From Notospermus geniculatus (lineage: Eukaryota > Nemertea > Pilidiophora > Heteronemertea > Lineidae), in NCBI GenBank assembly GCA_002633025.1, contig NMRB01000089.1:314430-378429 (forward strand): a DNA stretch of 64,000 nucleotides. The letters are read 5' to 3'. Shown in pieces: positions 54,821 to 64,000 of the stretch (within the stretch, counting starts at the first letter, position 1; every line of letters begins with the position of its first letter). Both the position numbers and the translations under genes were made by a program. The notes under the pieces were generated by a model. It was given only the letters and a program-made list of their open reading frames with translations, was not told where the DNA came from and did no database searches.

Positions 54821-55655
54821 GTAACGGTGATGTTTGGTTTCCGCATAAAATCATTAGATATGGCTGACATCGATATATCCACTATCACCAAGAATATATA
54901 AGTACCAAGAATGTACAACTCCGAATATGTGCCAAAAAGTGAGTTTACTAATTTGCCTGTGGTGACCCTGTAACCGAAGGATCTTAATTTGTGAAGGATT
55001 ATTGAGTAGAGAAGATCATTACGAACAAAATGACACCCCCATAATAGTTATATGCCCTCGGAAATAGCCGCGCTACAGAGCAGTTTTGAATGGACCATAT
55101 TTTTGACGAATTGATATCGTACTTGATCTCAGGGTTGGGTACACTGATCTATACAACAAATCCATGGTTTCACCAAAATAAAAAAAATGGTATGCCAGTA
55201 ATGTGTCTGTAACTTTATATAAGAATATTGACGATATTCTAAATAATACAATTCAGTCAACAACCTTTAAATCGGAACATTGGTTATTTAAATAGAAGGA
55301 CTATAATTACCGCACGCTCTCTATTATCAGAAAAAGTAACATAATGCCCACCCTTTTGATTGATTACTAAGCTGTACATTCTTGGTAGGCCCTACTTATA
55401 TATTCTTGCTACCATGCAGCATCAGACCTTCCTGGCCTCTTTGATTGACTTCCATCATGTCCGTGTTCAGGTTACAGCTTCTAAAATAAAACTGCCACAA
55501 CATTTTATAAACTTTCCTTGAAAACAAGTTACACAATAGTAGAATTAATACCACTTTGGCATCCCATATATGCTTTCTGACCTCGGCAAAACAGTTCAGC
55601 GTTTTCTGTTGACAAACCTGCATGCTGCTAATGGGCCTCCGCCTGCTGCTGCTCC

Positions 55656-56435
55656 ACCCTGAAGAAATCAGGTCCTCTTAGCTTAGCTCCCTAAACACGC
55701 ACGCACGAGGCCCTGAACAAACCAGCCACGTTCTGTGGAGTAGAATGGCCATGACGTCTATACAGCTTACTCCCAATACTGATTCCTCACTGTGGCCATA
55801 TGAAACTTACAAATTCTCAAAGGCCAGCAAGACTTGTCTAATTTATTCTTTATTGCTACTTTCTAAGCGTTGGCAATCATACATTCTGCTGCTTTTATCA
55901 CATATTTGGTTATTTACTTCGATATTATTCCTTTTACGGTGGGGGAATAACACACTCGGCACAGCCAAGCTTCACGGATACCGGAAGCACGTTGCCTGAC
56001 TGGTCACGTGACTAGCAACGCAACTCTGTCGAACATGGCGGGTGATTCATTTGACCTACGGCTTTGGACGAGTAAACATCTCCTATTCAACGTAATACGC
56101 TACATTCTGAAGCGAATAACAGATCATTTGTATAGCAATATGCAGCATATGACATTATTCACTCAAAATGTCATCTTAGTCAACCCCAAATGATGAAAAA
56201 GTGCAGCATTTTACAGCCAAAGCGCGAGTTTTCGCTCGCCTCAAAAACAACAGACAGCTGTAGGAAAAGTCATTTGCATAAATCTTTGCAGGAGGCGGGG
56301 CTTACTTTGATTGCAGCGCGCTGATTGGCCGCATGTTTTCTCGGCGGCAGTACTCCACGAAATACTGCTGGTTTGTTCAGGGCCTCGTGCGTGCGAGTTA
56401 GGGAGGTAAGCTAAGAGGACCTGATTTCTTCAGGA
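55656..56435. mobile_element. 780-bp foldback element between 12-bp direct repeats
   Basis: TGCTGCTGCTCC lies at 55644-55655 and 56436-56447. The tips CCTGAAGAAATCAGGTCCTC and complement continue as arms of ~70 bp (ACGCACGAGGCCCTGAACAA). The interior has an ATG in ACATGGCGGGTG context at 56034 opening a 52-codon frame without a known domain. A 12-bp duplication is unusual; the CTG-rich target may have slipped. Confidence 0.65.
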
Positions 56436-56930
56436 TGCTGCTGCTCCGGATCCATGGCTGCATCTTGCTGTCCATCATGATCATCTGCATCATTAAGTGC
56501 TGGTAGACCTAATGCTTACGTCTCGAACAGCCCTTGAAACTGTGTCCTTGTCCACCGCAGAGTATCCCCAATTGCCTCGGGGAACGCTCCGGAAGCAAAA
56601 AAAAACCTCAGTACCAGCAGCAATTACATCTCAACACTCAAGTCTCGGCCTCACATGGTGACCCTCTTCGAGGTCCTCCCTCAGCAGTTCACAAATATAC
56701 AGTATGCCATCAGGTTCAAACCTGTACCTTTTGAAAGTTTGGCATTGCTAAACCATTCCAGGTGATCAAATGTTCTATTAAATTGTGTGATTTGATGAAA
56801 TTGTGGGTGTAATGGAAAAAAACTAGGCGGCCATGTTGGATCTGCTCCTAACGCCAACGTTAAGGTAACGCTGACTTTATCATGGCTTGAGAAGGTACTT
56901 TAAAGTTAACGATAATTTAACGCTAGTTTG

Positions 56931-57318
56931 GCTGAAAGGGTAAATGTCGTCCTGGGTATATACAAAGATTACACAGGATCTCAGTCTTCACTAAAACAAT
57001 ACCCTGGGTGTAGTTTCGGTAGCCAAACATCACCCAGCTTCCGCAATCTGTGCCTAGGAACGAGTCTTATTTAGAAATCCCATGGAATCTCGCGGTCTCG
57101 CGCCGCGGTACATAATGTTGAGCATGTTGAGTGTAGCTGTTCATGACATTCTTCAGGCGGTCACGTGACCGCGGGCGAGACAGCCTCGAATCCAGGTGTC
57201 ATACTACGATGCTGGGTGATGTTCGGCTACCGAAAGTACACCCAGGGTATTGTTTTAGTGAAGATTGAGATCCTGGGTAATCTTTGTATATACCCAGGTC
57301 GACATTTACCCTTTCAGC
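56931..57318. mobile_element. Mutator-like element 3 (9-bp duplication GCTAGTTTG)
   Basis: GCTAGTTTG is perfect at 56922-56930 and 57319-57327. The ends GCTGAAAGGGTAAATGTCG and complement match the family, with CTGGGTATATACAAAGATTAC arms. The flanking host sequence around 56860-57415 is itself repetitive (TAACGCTAG units). Confidence 0.9.
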
Positions 57319-57668
57319 GCTAGTTTGTGCCTAACGCTGTTTGGACAACCCAAAAAAATTAACGCCAGGTTAGTGGATTAACGCCAGCATTAGTGCTAAC
57401 GCTGTTTGAACAACCGGCCCCTGCTGTTGTTTAAGCCATCGACCGTCATACCATTGACCACGGCCCCGTGACCCAGTTGCGCCAAAAGTAGACCGTAAAC
57501 AATAGAAGCAGTCCCGTCAGCCGTGCGTATGTCCAAAAGATGGCAGCAAAGTTTTCTAGCGGACCAATACACAGAAAAATCATCCACGTAATTGGTGCGC
57601 GATCAAGAATGAATGGGTTCGGTATATGCATTGAATTGAGCCACACTGACACTTATTGGTCAACTCAC

Positions 57669-58501
57669 GCCGAATCGGTAGATGTCGTCCTGGGTAACCC
57701 TAAAGTTTATCCAGGACCAACCTGGGTAACCCTAAAAGTTACCGAGGACGATCCTGGGTAAACTTTAAGGCACTAAAGTTTACCCAGTTTGAAATTCGCG
57801 CACTTTTTCACCTGCGGTCGAGGATCTTGAAAACGGCACTTCAGCCATATGTCAGTGCACGAAATCCATCAAATCGGCAAAAAATGGCAGCTGATAACGT
57901 CACTCGTGTTGCTGCGGAGGATTTGCAGATGTATTTGAATTCGATCGCATCTTATAGGGACGTTCAGTTTACATCTAAAGGTCGAGAAATCAAAAACAAA
58001 ATGGCTGAGGTCGTGAAATGAAAATACGAACTACGTGACGGTGTAAAACGTGACCCCAAACTGGAGTTGCTAGTTCGGGATGAATTTATATGCACTGGCT
58101 CGCGGGAAATTGCCATCGGCGCTGTGGAGGCATGGGCGCCTGTCGCTGGTGAGTAGGTACAACAAATGTACAAGGCGTCCGTTATACATGTTATACATAT
58201 ATAGATAGCCCGGACAGAGAGCTAAGGTACATTTTGTTGCTCACAAGGTAGGTCTAAAGTTGGGACAACATGCACGACCATGACGACAGACACCGTGCGA
58301 TGAGGAATTTTCGTGTGTTGCTACATTGAAAACATACCAATTTCAACTTCGACCGCAGGTGAAAAAGTGCGCGAATTTCAAACTGGGTAAACTTTAGTGT
58401 CCTAAAGTTTACCCAGGATCGTCCTGGGTAGCTTTTAGGGTTACTCAGGTTGGTCCTGGGTAAACTTTAGGGTTACCCAGGACGACATCTACCGATTCGG
58501 C
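57669..58501. mobile_element. Mutator-like element 4 (9-bp duplication, exon-like cargo)
   Basis: (T/G)CAACTCAC flanks both sides (57660-57668 and 58502-58510). The ends are GCCGAATCGGTAGATGTCG and complement, with tandem CTGGGTAAACTTTA units behind them. The inner part of each arm pairs again at CACTTTTTCACCTGCGGTCGA. The unique core (57840-58310) carries an exon-like fragment. Confidence 0.88.
57884..58148 (+). pseudogene. Exon-like fragment carried by Mutator-like element 4
   Basis: An ATG (AAAATGGCAG context) opens MAADNVTRVAAEDLQMYLNS, then a charged segment, a TGA at 58019, and continued protein-like sequence (KYELRDGVKRDPKLELLVRD then EFICTGSREIAIGAVEAWAP) up to a consensus donor GCTG/GTGAGTAG at 58149. 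The start, composition and donor look like a first coding exon of some host gene, since decayed. No family recognised. Capture by the element is inference. Confidence 0.5.
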
Positions 58502-58907
58502 GCAACTCACTGACAGCTCCTATCAGCCCATAGCAGAGGGAAGTCCCGCTAGGGGAACTCTGACTAAGGAAAGGTCACAAACAATTGTCATATCAACTTC
58601 TAAGGGTCTAATAATAAGACTATAATCATCTAAGAGGGAATAGCGAGTTTCTCTTGCCAATCCAAAAGAATATGCCCCATTGTTCGAAAACTCGCTGGCG
58701 GAACCACAGCTGTGAGTCGGAGTCAATACTGTGAGTCAAACATGGCGGACACGATCTCAGGTATCGCGATTTTCACTAAATAAAAAGCATGTTTTCCCAT
58801 GCGATAGGATAGGACTACAAGAGAAGTAAGAAAAGGGATACCATCAACCTGGCGAAGGTTGAACATGAGTACTCCAGGTGGTGGAGATCGATGATGCTGA
58901 AAGGAGC

Positions 58908-58942
58908 CGTCCATCGTCCATCATCCACCGTCCATCGTCCAG
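58908..58942. repeat. CCGTCCATCGTCCATCATCCA minisatellite
   Basis: Four or five ~10-bp units. 58510-58900 shows only short frames; none supported. Confidence 0.6.
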
Positions 58943-58967
58943 GTTTTTCGAATACCCTCAATCGCTT

Positions 58968-59120
58968 TAAGCGGGTGATCCACTGTTGCGATTTTGGCTT
59001 GAGACGGGGTTGCGTTCCCTTGCGATTACCGAGAAGGACTTCTGATTGCCATAAAAGGTAACCACAAGGGAACGCAACCCCGTCTCAAGCCAAAATCGCA
59101 ACAGCGGATCACCCGCTTTA
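58968..59120. mobile_element. Near-perfect foldback element
   Basis: AAGCGGGTGATCC and GGATCACCCGCTT are the tips. The arms stay matched for ~60 bp (GCGATTTTGGCTTGAGACGG) around a short loop. Confidence 0.85.
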
Positions 59121-59407
59121 GGAACACACCTGTATTGTACATAATGTACAGCTTTCAATTCCAACAAGCCTAAACAACCCATCTTTGGAGCACTGTATCT
59201 CGCCTATTTCGGTGAACTGACTCGTTTGTCACGCGGTAGGAAAAGACTTCGATTAAGACATAGAAACCACAAGAAAATGAAGGGCTGATAGCGTTATTTA
59301 TTGAAAGAAGGTAGCCAGATTTGCGGTTTTCGAGATGTACATTTTTGGTGTTACATGTATATACTCTAAATCCTCAGATTTATGGGTACAAGTGTCCACC
59401 TCATTAA

Positions 59408-60283
59408 GGCGGGGGGCTACCTATGCCCGGACTTTATTGACGCTCTTTGAAAATAAGCGTCCTAACATATTCATGACAAAAAGTAACTAATTGATGTCAA
59501 CAAAATGTTTTCAAATATACTGTACCCGCGCCCCAATACCGTCCTGGGCGGGAAATCAGAGTAGGCGGCCGATTGTCATGTGGGCCGAGCTTTGTACGGN
59601 NNNNNNNNNNNNNNNNNNNNNNNNNNNNNNNNNNNNNNNNNNNNNNNNNNNNNNNNNNNNNNNNNNNNNNNNNNNNNNNNNNNNNNNNNNNNNNNNNNNN
59701 NNNNNNNNNNNNNNNNNNNNNNNNNNNNNNNNNNGCCGATTTTTTAAACGATGGCTAAGATAACCATCGGGTTTCATTAACCCTCAGTTGACCAACTGTT
59801 TGTTAATCGAAGTGAATTTTTCGATTTTATGAATCGTTGATAGCCAAACGTTCTAAAATTCAAAAGGTTTACTTTGGTTAATCCACGGTTTGTCAGAAAA
59901 GCCGATGGTTAAACCGAGGTTTACCTTAACTATCGTTTAAAAAATCGGCCCTTAGTGTCCAAAAAAGAGAAAACTTGTTTGGGAAATTTGAAAATTTCCA
60001 TACCGCTGGCAAGTTACTTCTTTGTTATGTAGATTTGCACTATTCGCGCCCTTTGAGTAAACTCTGTTCGGGCACTTGTGACCAAAGCACCAGTGACAGA
60101 GCTGAACAATACCCGCAGTGGACACAAAAGATTTTAGGGTCGGCACGTACACTGAAGATTGGTTTTCGAAAACAGTATACCAGGGTGAGTGGATTTAATC
60201 TGAATGTGAATGACTGGTCGCACAAAGGCCAGTTCCGTGGATTACCACTAGGGAATGAACTCAGCTATAGGTAGCCCCCCGCC
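59408..60283. mobile_element. Element B, copy B2, TTAA-type, with gap and nested element
   Basis: TTAA at 59404-59407 and 60284-60287. The ends GGCGGGGGGCTACCTATG and complement match B1, as do ~100 bp at the left and ~330 bp at the right. Between them lie the N gap (59600-59734) and, from 59735 to about 59952, a foldback element (GCCGATTTTTTAAACGATGG arms) that has no counterpart in B1. Confidence 0.85.
59600..59734. other. Assembly gap (135 Ns)
   Basis: The gap hides the left tip of the nested foldback element, consistent with trouble assembling an inverted repeat. Confidence 0.9.
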
Positions 60284-60481
60284 TTAAAACTTTGCGTGAC
60301 CGCCCAGTTATTTCATATGCATGTCTTTACAAAGGGACTTCACCGTGAATGGCTAAGGTTGGGTTCTCTGTGAATGTCTGAANGAATAGCTCAGAAAGCA
60401 CCCCAGGCTGCTGAATTTGAAATGAAAATGGCCTGTCAAGAATCATGTCTGCTGTTTAGGGAAGTAAGTGAGCTGTTGACA

Positions 60482-60629
60482 CCTGGACCTTATTCACAAG
60501 TCCTTTGGTAACATTAGTCCGTAAACTAGATAATTGTTCATTTGTGAATGTTCTTTTGACCACTCACTTTCTAACAAAGAAATTTGCAAACCTGCAGTTA
60601 CAGACACTTTGTAAATAAGGTCCCTGGGC
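60482..60629. repeat. Weak inverted repeat, GGACCTTATTCACAAGT arms
   Basis: CTGGACCTTATTCACAAGT pairs with ACTTTGTAAATAAGGTCC. Probably an old miniature element. 60640-60880 has nothing recognisable. Confidence 0.5.
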
Positions 60630-60884
60630 ATAAGAAGTCCAGAGACTAGGACTGAGAAGGGCTTTGCGACTCGATGATCCATGGATGGCAAAGCCAATGG
60701 AGGAAGCATGATTTTATATCCGAAAATACCCCTCTTAAATTTTTAGGGGCACTGGAATCTGGTGTGTCTTCCATTGTGAAGTACCTCCAGAAAACTATTG
60801 CCCTGGGATTTTTTTAAGAAACTTTCTGATTTAGCAGAATTTATCATTTTAGTACATTTTAACAGAACGTAACAAAATACCTAC

Positions 60885-61115
60885 CTGCATTATTTTTGCT
60901 GGTTTGACGTTAAGTTTCGTCCAAGCATCTCTGTCAATCATTGCCTTGTTTAACCTGGGCTCCAAACGTATGAGGCCATTGTCTCTGCGATGCTTTTCAC
61001 GATCCCACATGGCACGAATTTGCTCCCAACCAAAACTTGCAGCATCCTTCCTCAGTACGAAAGACTTCGCACCAGATTCCTGGCTGGCCCACAATTGATT
61101 CACCATGTTTTTTAG
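60885..61115 (-). CDS. P-like transposase gene 2, exon with insertion-domain start
   Basis: Acceptor TTCTTCAG at 61116 and donor GCAG/GTAGGT at 60884. It encodes LKNMVNQLWASQESGAKSFV, WEQIRAMWDREKHRR, LEPRLNKAMIDRDAWTKLNV. In P/THAP9-type transposases this follows the catalytic core and opens the GTP-binding insertion region (the PTHQ-LKN junction is typical). 231 bp, phase 0 at both ends. The following exon was not found between 60885 and the element-rich DNA to the left, so the gene may be truncated there. Confidence 0.8.
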
Positions 61116-61285
61116 CTGAAGAAACAGTGTTATTGGATGTGAATTCTTATCTAAAGAGAGGGCAATTCAAATGGCAGGTGAGACATAATTGGATGCAAAT
61201 AACGCTTTCGGTTTGAAATCAAGGGACTTGTTGAACCATAGATAAGTCTGAAGGCAATTGTTAAGAAATGCTTGAGATGACATAC

Positions 61286-61471
61286 CTGGTGAGTGGGACA
61301 AATTATGAAGTATATATTCAGAGATGGGTCTTCTGGATTGCAGCACCATGGCATCACCTGATGGATATCATCGTCTGGACCTGGTAATCCATATGCTCCC
61401 TTACTATATCCAGTCGTGGCTTTCACCATAGCCAAATTTGTGCTGGCACCATCAAGAACTACAGATGTAAC
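61286..61471 (-). CDS. P-like transposase gene 2, catalytic-core exon
   Basis: Acceptor TTTTTTCAG (61472) and donor CCAG/GTATGT (61285), 62 codons, phase 0. It reads VTSVVLDGASTNLAMVKATT, where the Asp of LDGASTN aligns with the second catalytic Asp of the transposase at 23400, then the Cys/Pro-rich end FIICPTHQ, which joins in frame to the next exon. Confidence 0.82.
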
Positions 61472-61724
61472 CTGAAAAAAATGTTTTTAAATATGGTTTT
61501 CAAAAGATGAAAGAGTTAAGAGAACATGTATTGATGACTTATGTAGGGAATCTGAAACGAAGAAAAAACACTGAAACATGTGGACAGATTGAGGGCAGAG
61601 ACTCCCATCAATTTCAACCGAACTTGATGTGCTTCTGACCAAGTAACTAGTAACAAGCAATCAGTCTGACACCTTTTTACCAATTAATACCTTTGCTGAA
61701 AGTTAGTCTTTGNTAAACCCTCAC

Positions 61725-61966
61725 CTTAACTTCATCCAAAATAAGGACACCTTCATGGTTGGGTGGCCTCTCACCTTTTTCCGCCATCCCCTTTTTGAAA
61801 GCTTCATACTTCACAGCCTGGTCACGAATATACTCGAAATAAGGTCCATCCTCTTGTAGCATCGCAGTAGTATACTGCTTCAAAGAACTTTTTGAAGGTA
61901 GTTTGAAGATGTCCCACTTTCTTAATGCTTCATAGGAGGCAGGACTCCTTGAGTACACTGACAGTG
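61725..61966 (-). CDS. P-like transposase gene 2, exon with first catalytic Asp
   Basis: Acceptor TTTTTCCAG (61967) and donor TTAAG/GTGAGG (61724). Encodes LSVYSRSPASYEALRKWDIF, LPSKSSLKQYT and GVLILDEVK, matching the order of the plus-strand copy (RSPQAYRDL, then LILDEMSV). About 80-100 residues expected between LDEVK and VTSVVLDGAS are not present in the 250 bp separating the exons, so an exon is missing or misassembled. The N at 61713 lies in this interval. Confidence 0.82.
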
Positions 61967-62828
61967 CTGGAAAAAAATTTACCATCCATATCAACAAAAC
62001 TGTTAAAAAATTCAGGGTCCATTTAATGCAAAAAGAAATACATGTAACATGAAATCAGCAAAATATTTACAATTTATTAAGCAAATCACTCAAGAACCAA
62101 ATCGAAACCAGGCTCCAAAGCAAGGATGACAACCTAAGGCCAAATAAAAAATTAATTGGTGAATGTCCTTTTTTAAAGTTTTGTTCAATAAATAATCTGA
62201 AATAAAGAATTTTTCTCCTTAGAACAAGATAGACTTTAAAAATAGATTTAAAGAGCAGGGAAAAGAGAACACAACGGAGCCACAGAAGCAAATTACTTGG
62301 TGATCGTCCTCGCCCGACCCTTGAAAATGACCCCGATTTTTTTATTTTCCAAAAAGCTCTGAAAATGGGGCAAACAGGCATACCTACAGTAAGCCTATAG
62401 AATTGTACCAGAAGCAGGTGACTGATAGACTTTAGTTGGGGGCTGATCAACCAATATTTCTTTGTCTAATCAGGAGCCAAAATTTACCAATCCTATATGT
62501 TGCCATACTCCACCTATTACCATGACTCCCTTCACCTGAAAGATAGATATAAACCTGACAAACGATATGGCCAAAAAGGGTAAGAGACTTCACTCAAGAG
62601 TCGGCTGGGTTATTTTTTGGTGGATACTGCTGTCGACAATGGAGGGTGCAACAGGCTGTCCCTTTTCTGGGGAAGTCAAGAAGGCCAAATCAGAACCACA
62701 ACAACCAATAATTACCAGGTCTCTCTTTTAGCATTTAAATGCTAGAGCTGTCCCTATCCAGAATTATTGAACCGGTGGGGCTTTTGTAGTGGTTTACCAT
62801 GTAGCCTTCAGGCGGTGTTAAGATAAAG

Positions 62829-62892
62829 TATGCTTTCGCTGCTTTAAGAGAGAAAAAGCAACGTTCTCTCTTAAAAGCAGCGAAAGCATGTA
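62829..62892. repeat. Perfect-stem hairpin
   Basis: ATGCTTTCGCTGCTTT and AAAGCAGCGAAAGCAT pair, with AAGAGAG/CTCTCTT extending the stem. 61970-63825 is otherwise intron-like, with no supported exon. Confidence 0.7.
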
Positions 62893-63829
62893 CATGTACT
62901 GTCTATGATATTATGCATTTAAGAATTGGGGGCGAAACGCACAAACTGTCCGTGTCGTGTGTGGCGAGTCATCAGTTCAGGCAGCAGTTGATTGAGTTGA
63001 GGCACTGCTGCCCACCAGACTGACTGTGCAACACGGACGGGCCCCAACATTAACAACACATTGCATAATAAGTAAATATTATTTTAGTGTAGCCTGGGCT
63101 ATTTACCGACACAGATTATCCACACAGATTACGTGGAAAATGGGAATGCCTTCGCCATACCACGATATAAGTACACCACTTGAGGTACGACGACGATGTG
63201 TGAAACGGCCGAGTAGAGTGGACTACTAACTCATGAACTTCGTTTTCGAAAGCGATTATCAGCTGATTATCAGACTGGTACAGCCAGCCCCAAGCGGAGG
63301 GATCGGGTAAACAATCTAAGTGATTATGACGCCATCAGTAACGTCACATATTCAGCGAGCGAAATGGGCTAAATTCGTTTTCGTGCAGTTCGTGAGAATA
63401 ATTTGTAGGCCAGATGATGACGTCACCTGTTCATCGCGGGTTACCAAAAAACGCTTCAAACTCATAACTGGATCCCGTTTTGGACCAGTTTTCACATCAG
63501 TTCGCCTAACAATTATGATACACACCGATCCTGTACAATTTAAACGCCTGTCTTACTCTTGTAAATTCAGTATCAGGTGACAAAGTTTCAGGCGAATTTT
63601 CCTGTCCAAGGCCAAAATGATTGCTGTGAAACGCATACGTAATTAGCAAGCTTCGCTGATTTGCCGCTACGCGGCGGTTGGTTTCCTTGCGTCCAGGAAA
63701 AGGCTGCTAAATTGCCAACAACAGCATTTTAGTACCGCAGCCTACTGTAGGCCTAGGTAGTTTAGCTAATCTTAGGGTTACCTATAGGCTGGGCAATGTT
63801 CCTAGTTGGGTCATTAATTGTCAACTTAC

Positions 63830-64000
63830 GATTGCGTTTCTGATCTTCCAGGAATGCCATTCTCATCACTTCTTTCTTATCTCTTGTTGCCTCAACGTCA
63901 CCGTGCTCATCCATGTCATCATCACGAGGATGCGAAGCCTCATCATCACCACCAGAGGTAGAAGTATCAAATTCGGTTTGAAGGCCAAGCGCTTCATCCA
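63830..64000 (-). CDS. P-like transposase gene 2, acidic upstream exon (runs off the window)
   Basis: An open minus-strand frame from the window edge to the donor AATC/GTAAGT at 63829. It is rich in Asp/Glu/Ser (GGDDEASHPRDDDMDEHGD) and ends KKEVMRMAFLEDQKRN, resembling the coiled segment before the conserved P-transposase core. The assignment rests on strand, splice phase and position. An exon linking it to 61966 was not located. Confidence 0.55.

Noticed and set aside
62067-62450. 127-codon minus-strand frame in the intron-like region
   Set aside because: Leu/Phe-rich from A/T-rich DNA; lies between well-supported exons of the P-like gene and shares no motif with that family.

Overview
The window looks like nuclear DNA of a marine invertebrate, with an amphioxus-, hemichordate- or mollusc-like character. 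Genes carry GT/AG introns. There are degenerate CCCTAA telomere-type repeats, a BEL/Pao retrotransposon with zinc knuckles, P-, Harbinger- and pogo-like elements, a tRNA-headed SINE and dozens of foldback elements with target duplications. The sequence alone does not name a species. The window has two N gaps (22041-22634 and 59600-59734) and isolated Ns at 42698, 60383 and 61713.

Layout. 1-10.6 kb: two diverged copies of an unrecognised intronless gene (520-1653 and 9159-10361, both minus) with shared flanks. Between them lie inverted-repeat elements, a telomere-like tract and a Helitron-like repeat. 10.8-17.2 kb: a decayed LINE (coiled-coil ORF1, endonuclease, reverse transcriptase) split by three foldback elements. 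17.28-28.71 kb: an 11.4-kb unit bounded by ~340-380 bp inverted repeats and a perfect 8-bp direct repeat. Inside are a P-superfamily-like transposase with an RFX-like winged helix (plus strand) and a PIF1-like helicase fragment, a companion protein and a PHD finger (minus strand). It carries at least four younger insertions, one of which holds a U2 snRNA-like fragment. I regard this unit as the most unusual system in the window: a candidate giant P-like transposon with its own helicase and PHD genes.

28.7-35.9 kb: foldback elements (one with a TTCATGAA satellite core), a SINE, TA- and TTAA-type miniature elements, and a short secreted PAN/apple-like exon (31883-32152). 35.97-43.50 kb: a BEL/Pao LTR retrotransposon on the minus strand, broken by frameshifts, deletions and a 184-bp palindrome. 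43.7-44.9 kb: pogo/Tigger-like remnant. 45739-46827: an intact single-exon rhodopsin-family GPCR, the best host gene here.

47.1-49.65 kb: a four-level nest of elements that can be ordered in time. 44.9-58.5 kb: four members of a family sharing termini and 9-bp target duplications (Mutator-like), one carrying an exon-like fragment. 52.4-53.9 kb: a broken Harbinger transposase, itself invaded. 59.4-60.3 kb: second copy of a TTAA-type element. 60.9-64.0 kb: exons of a second P-like transposase gene with good splice sites, running off the right edge.

Host genes are few; most of the window is layered mobile DNA, and several insertions can be proven because excision restores a reading frame or a paralogous empty site exists.
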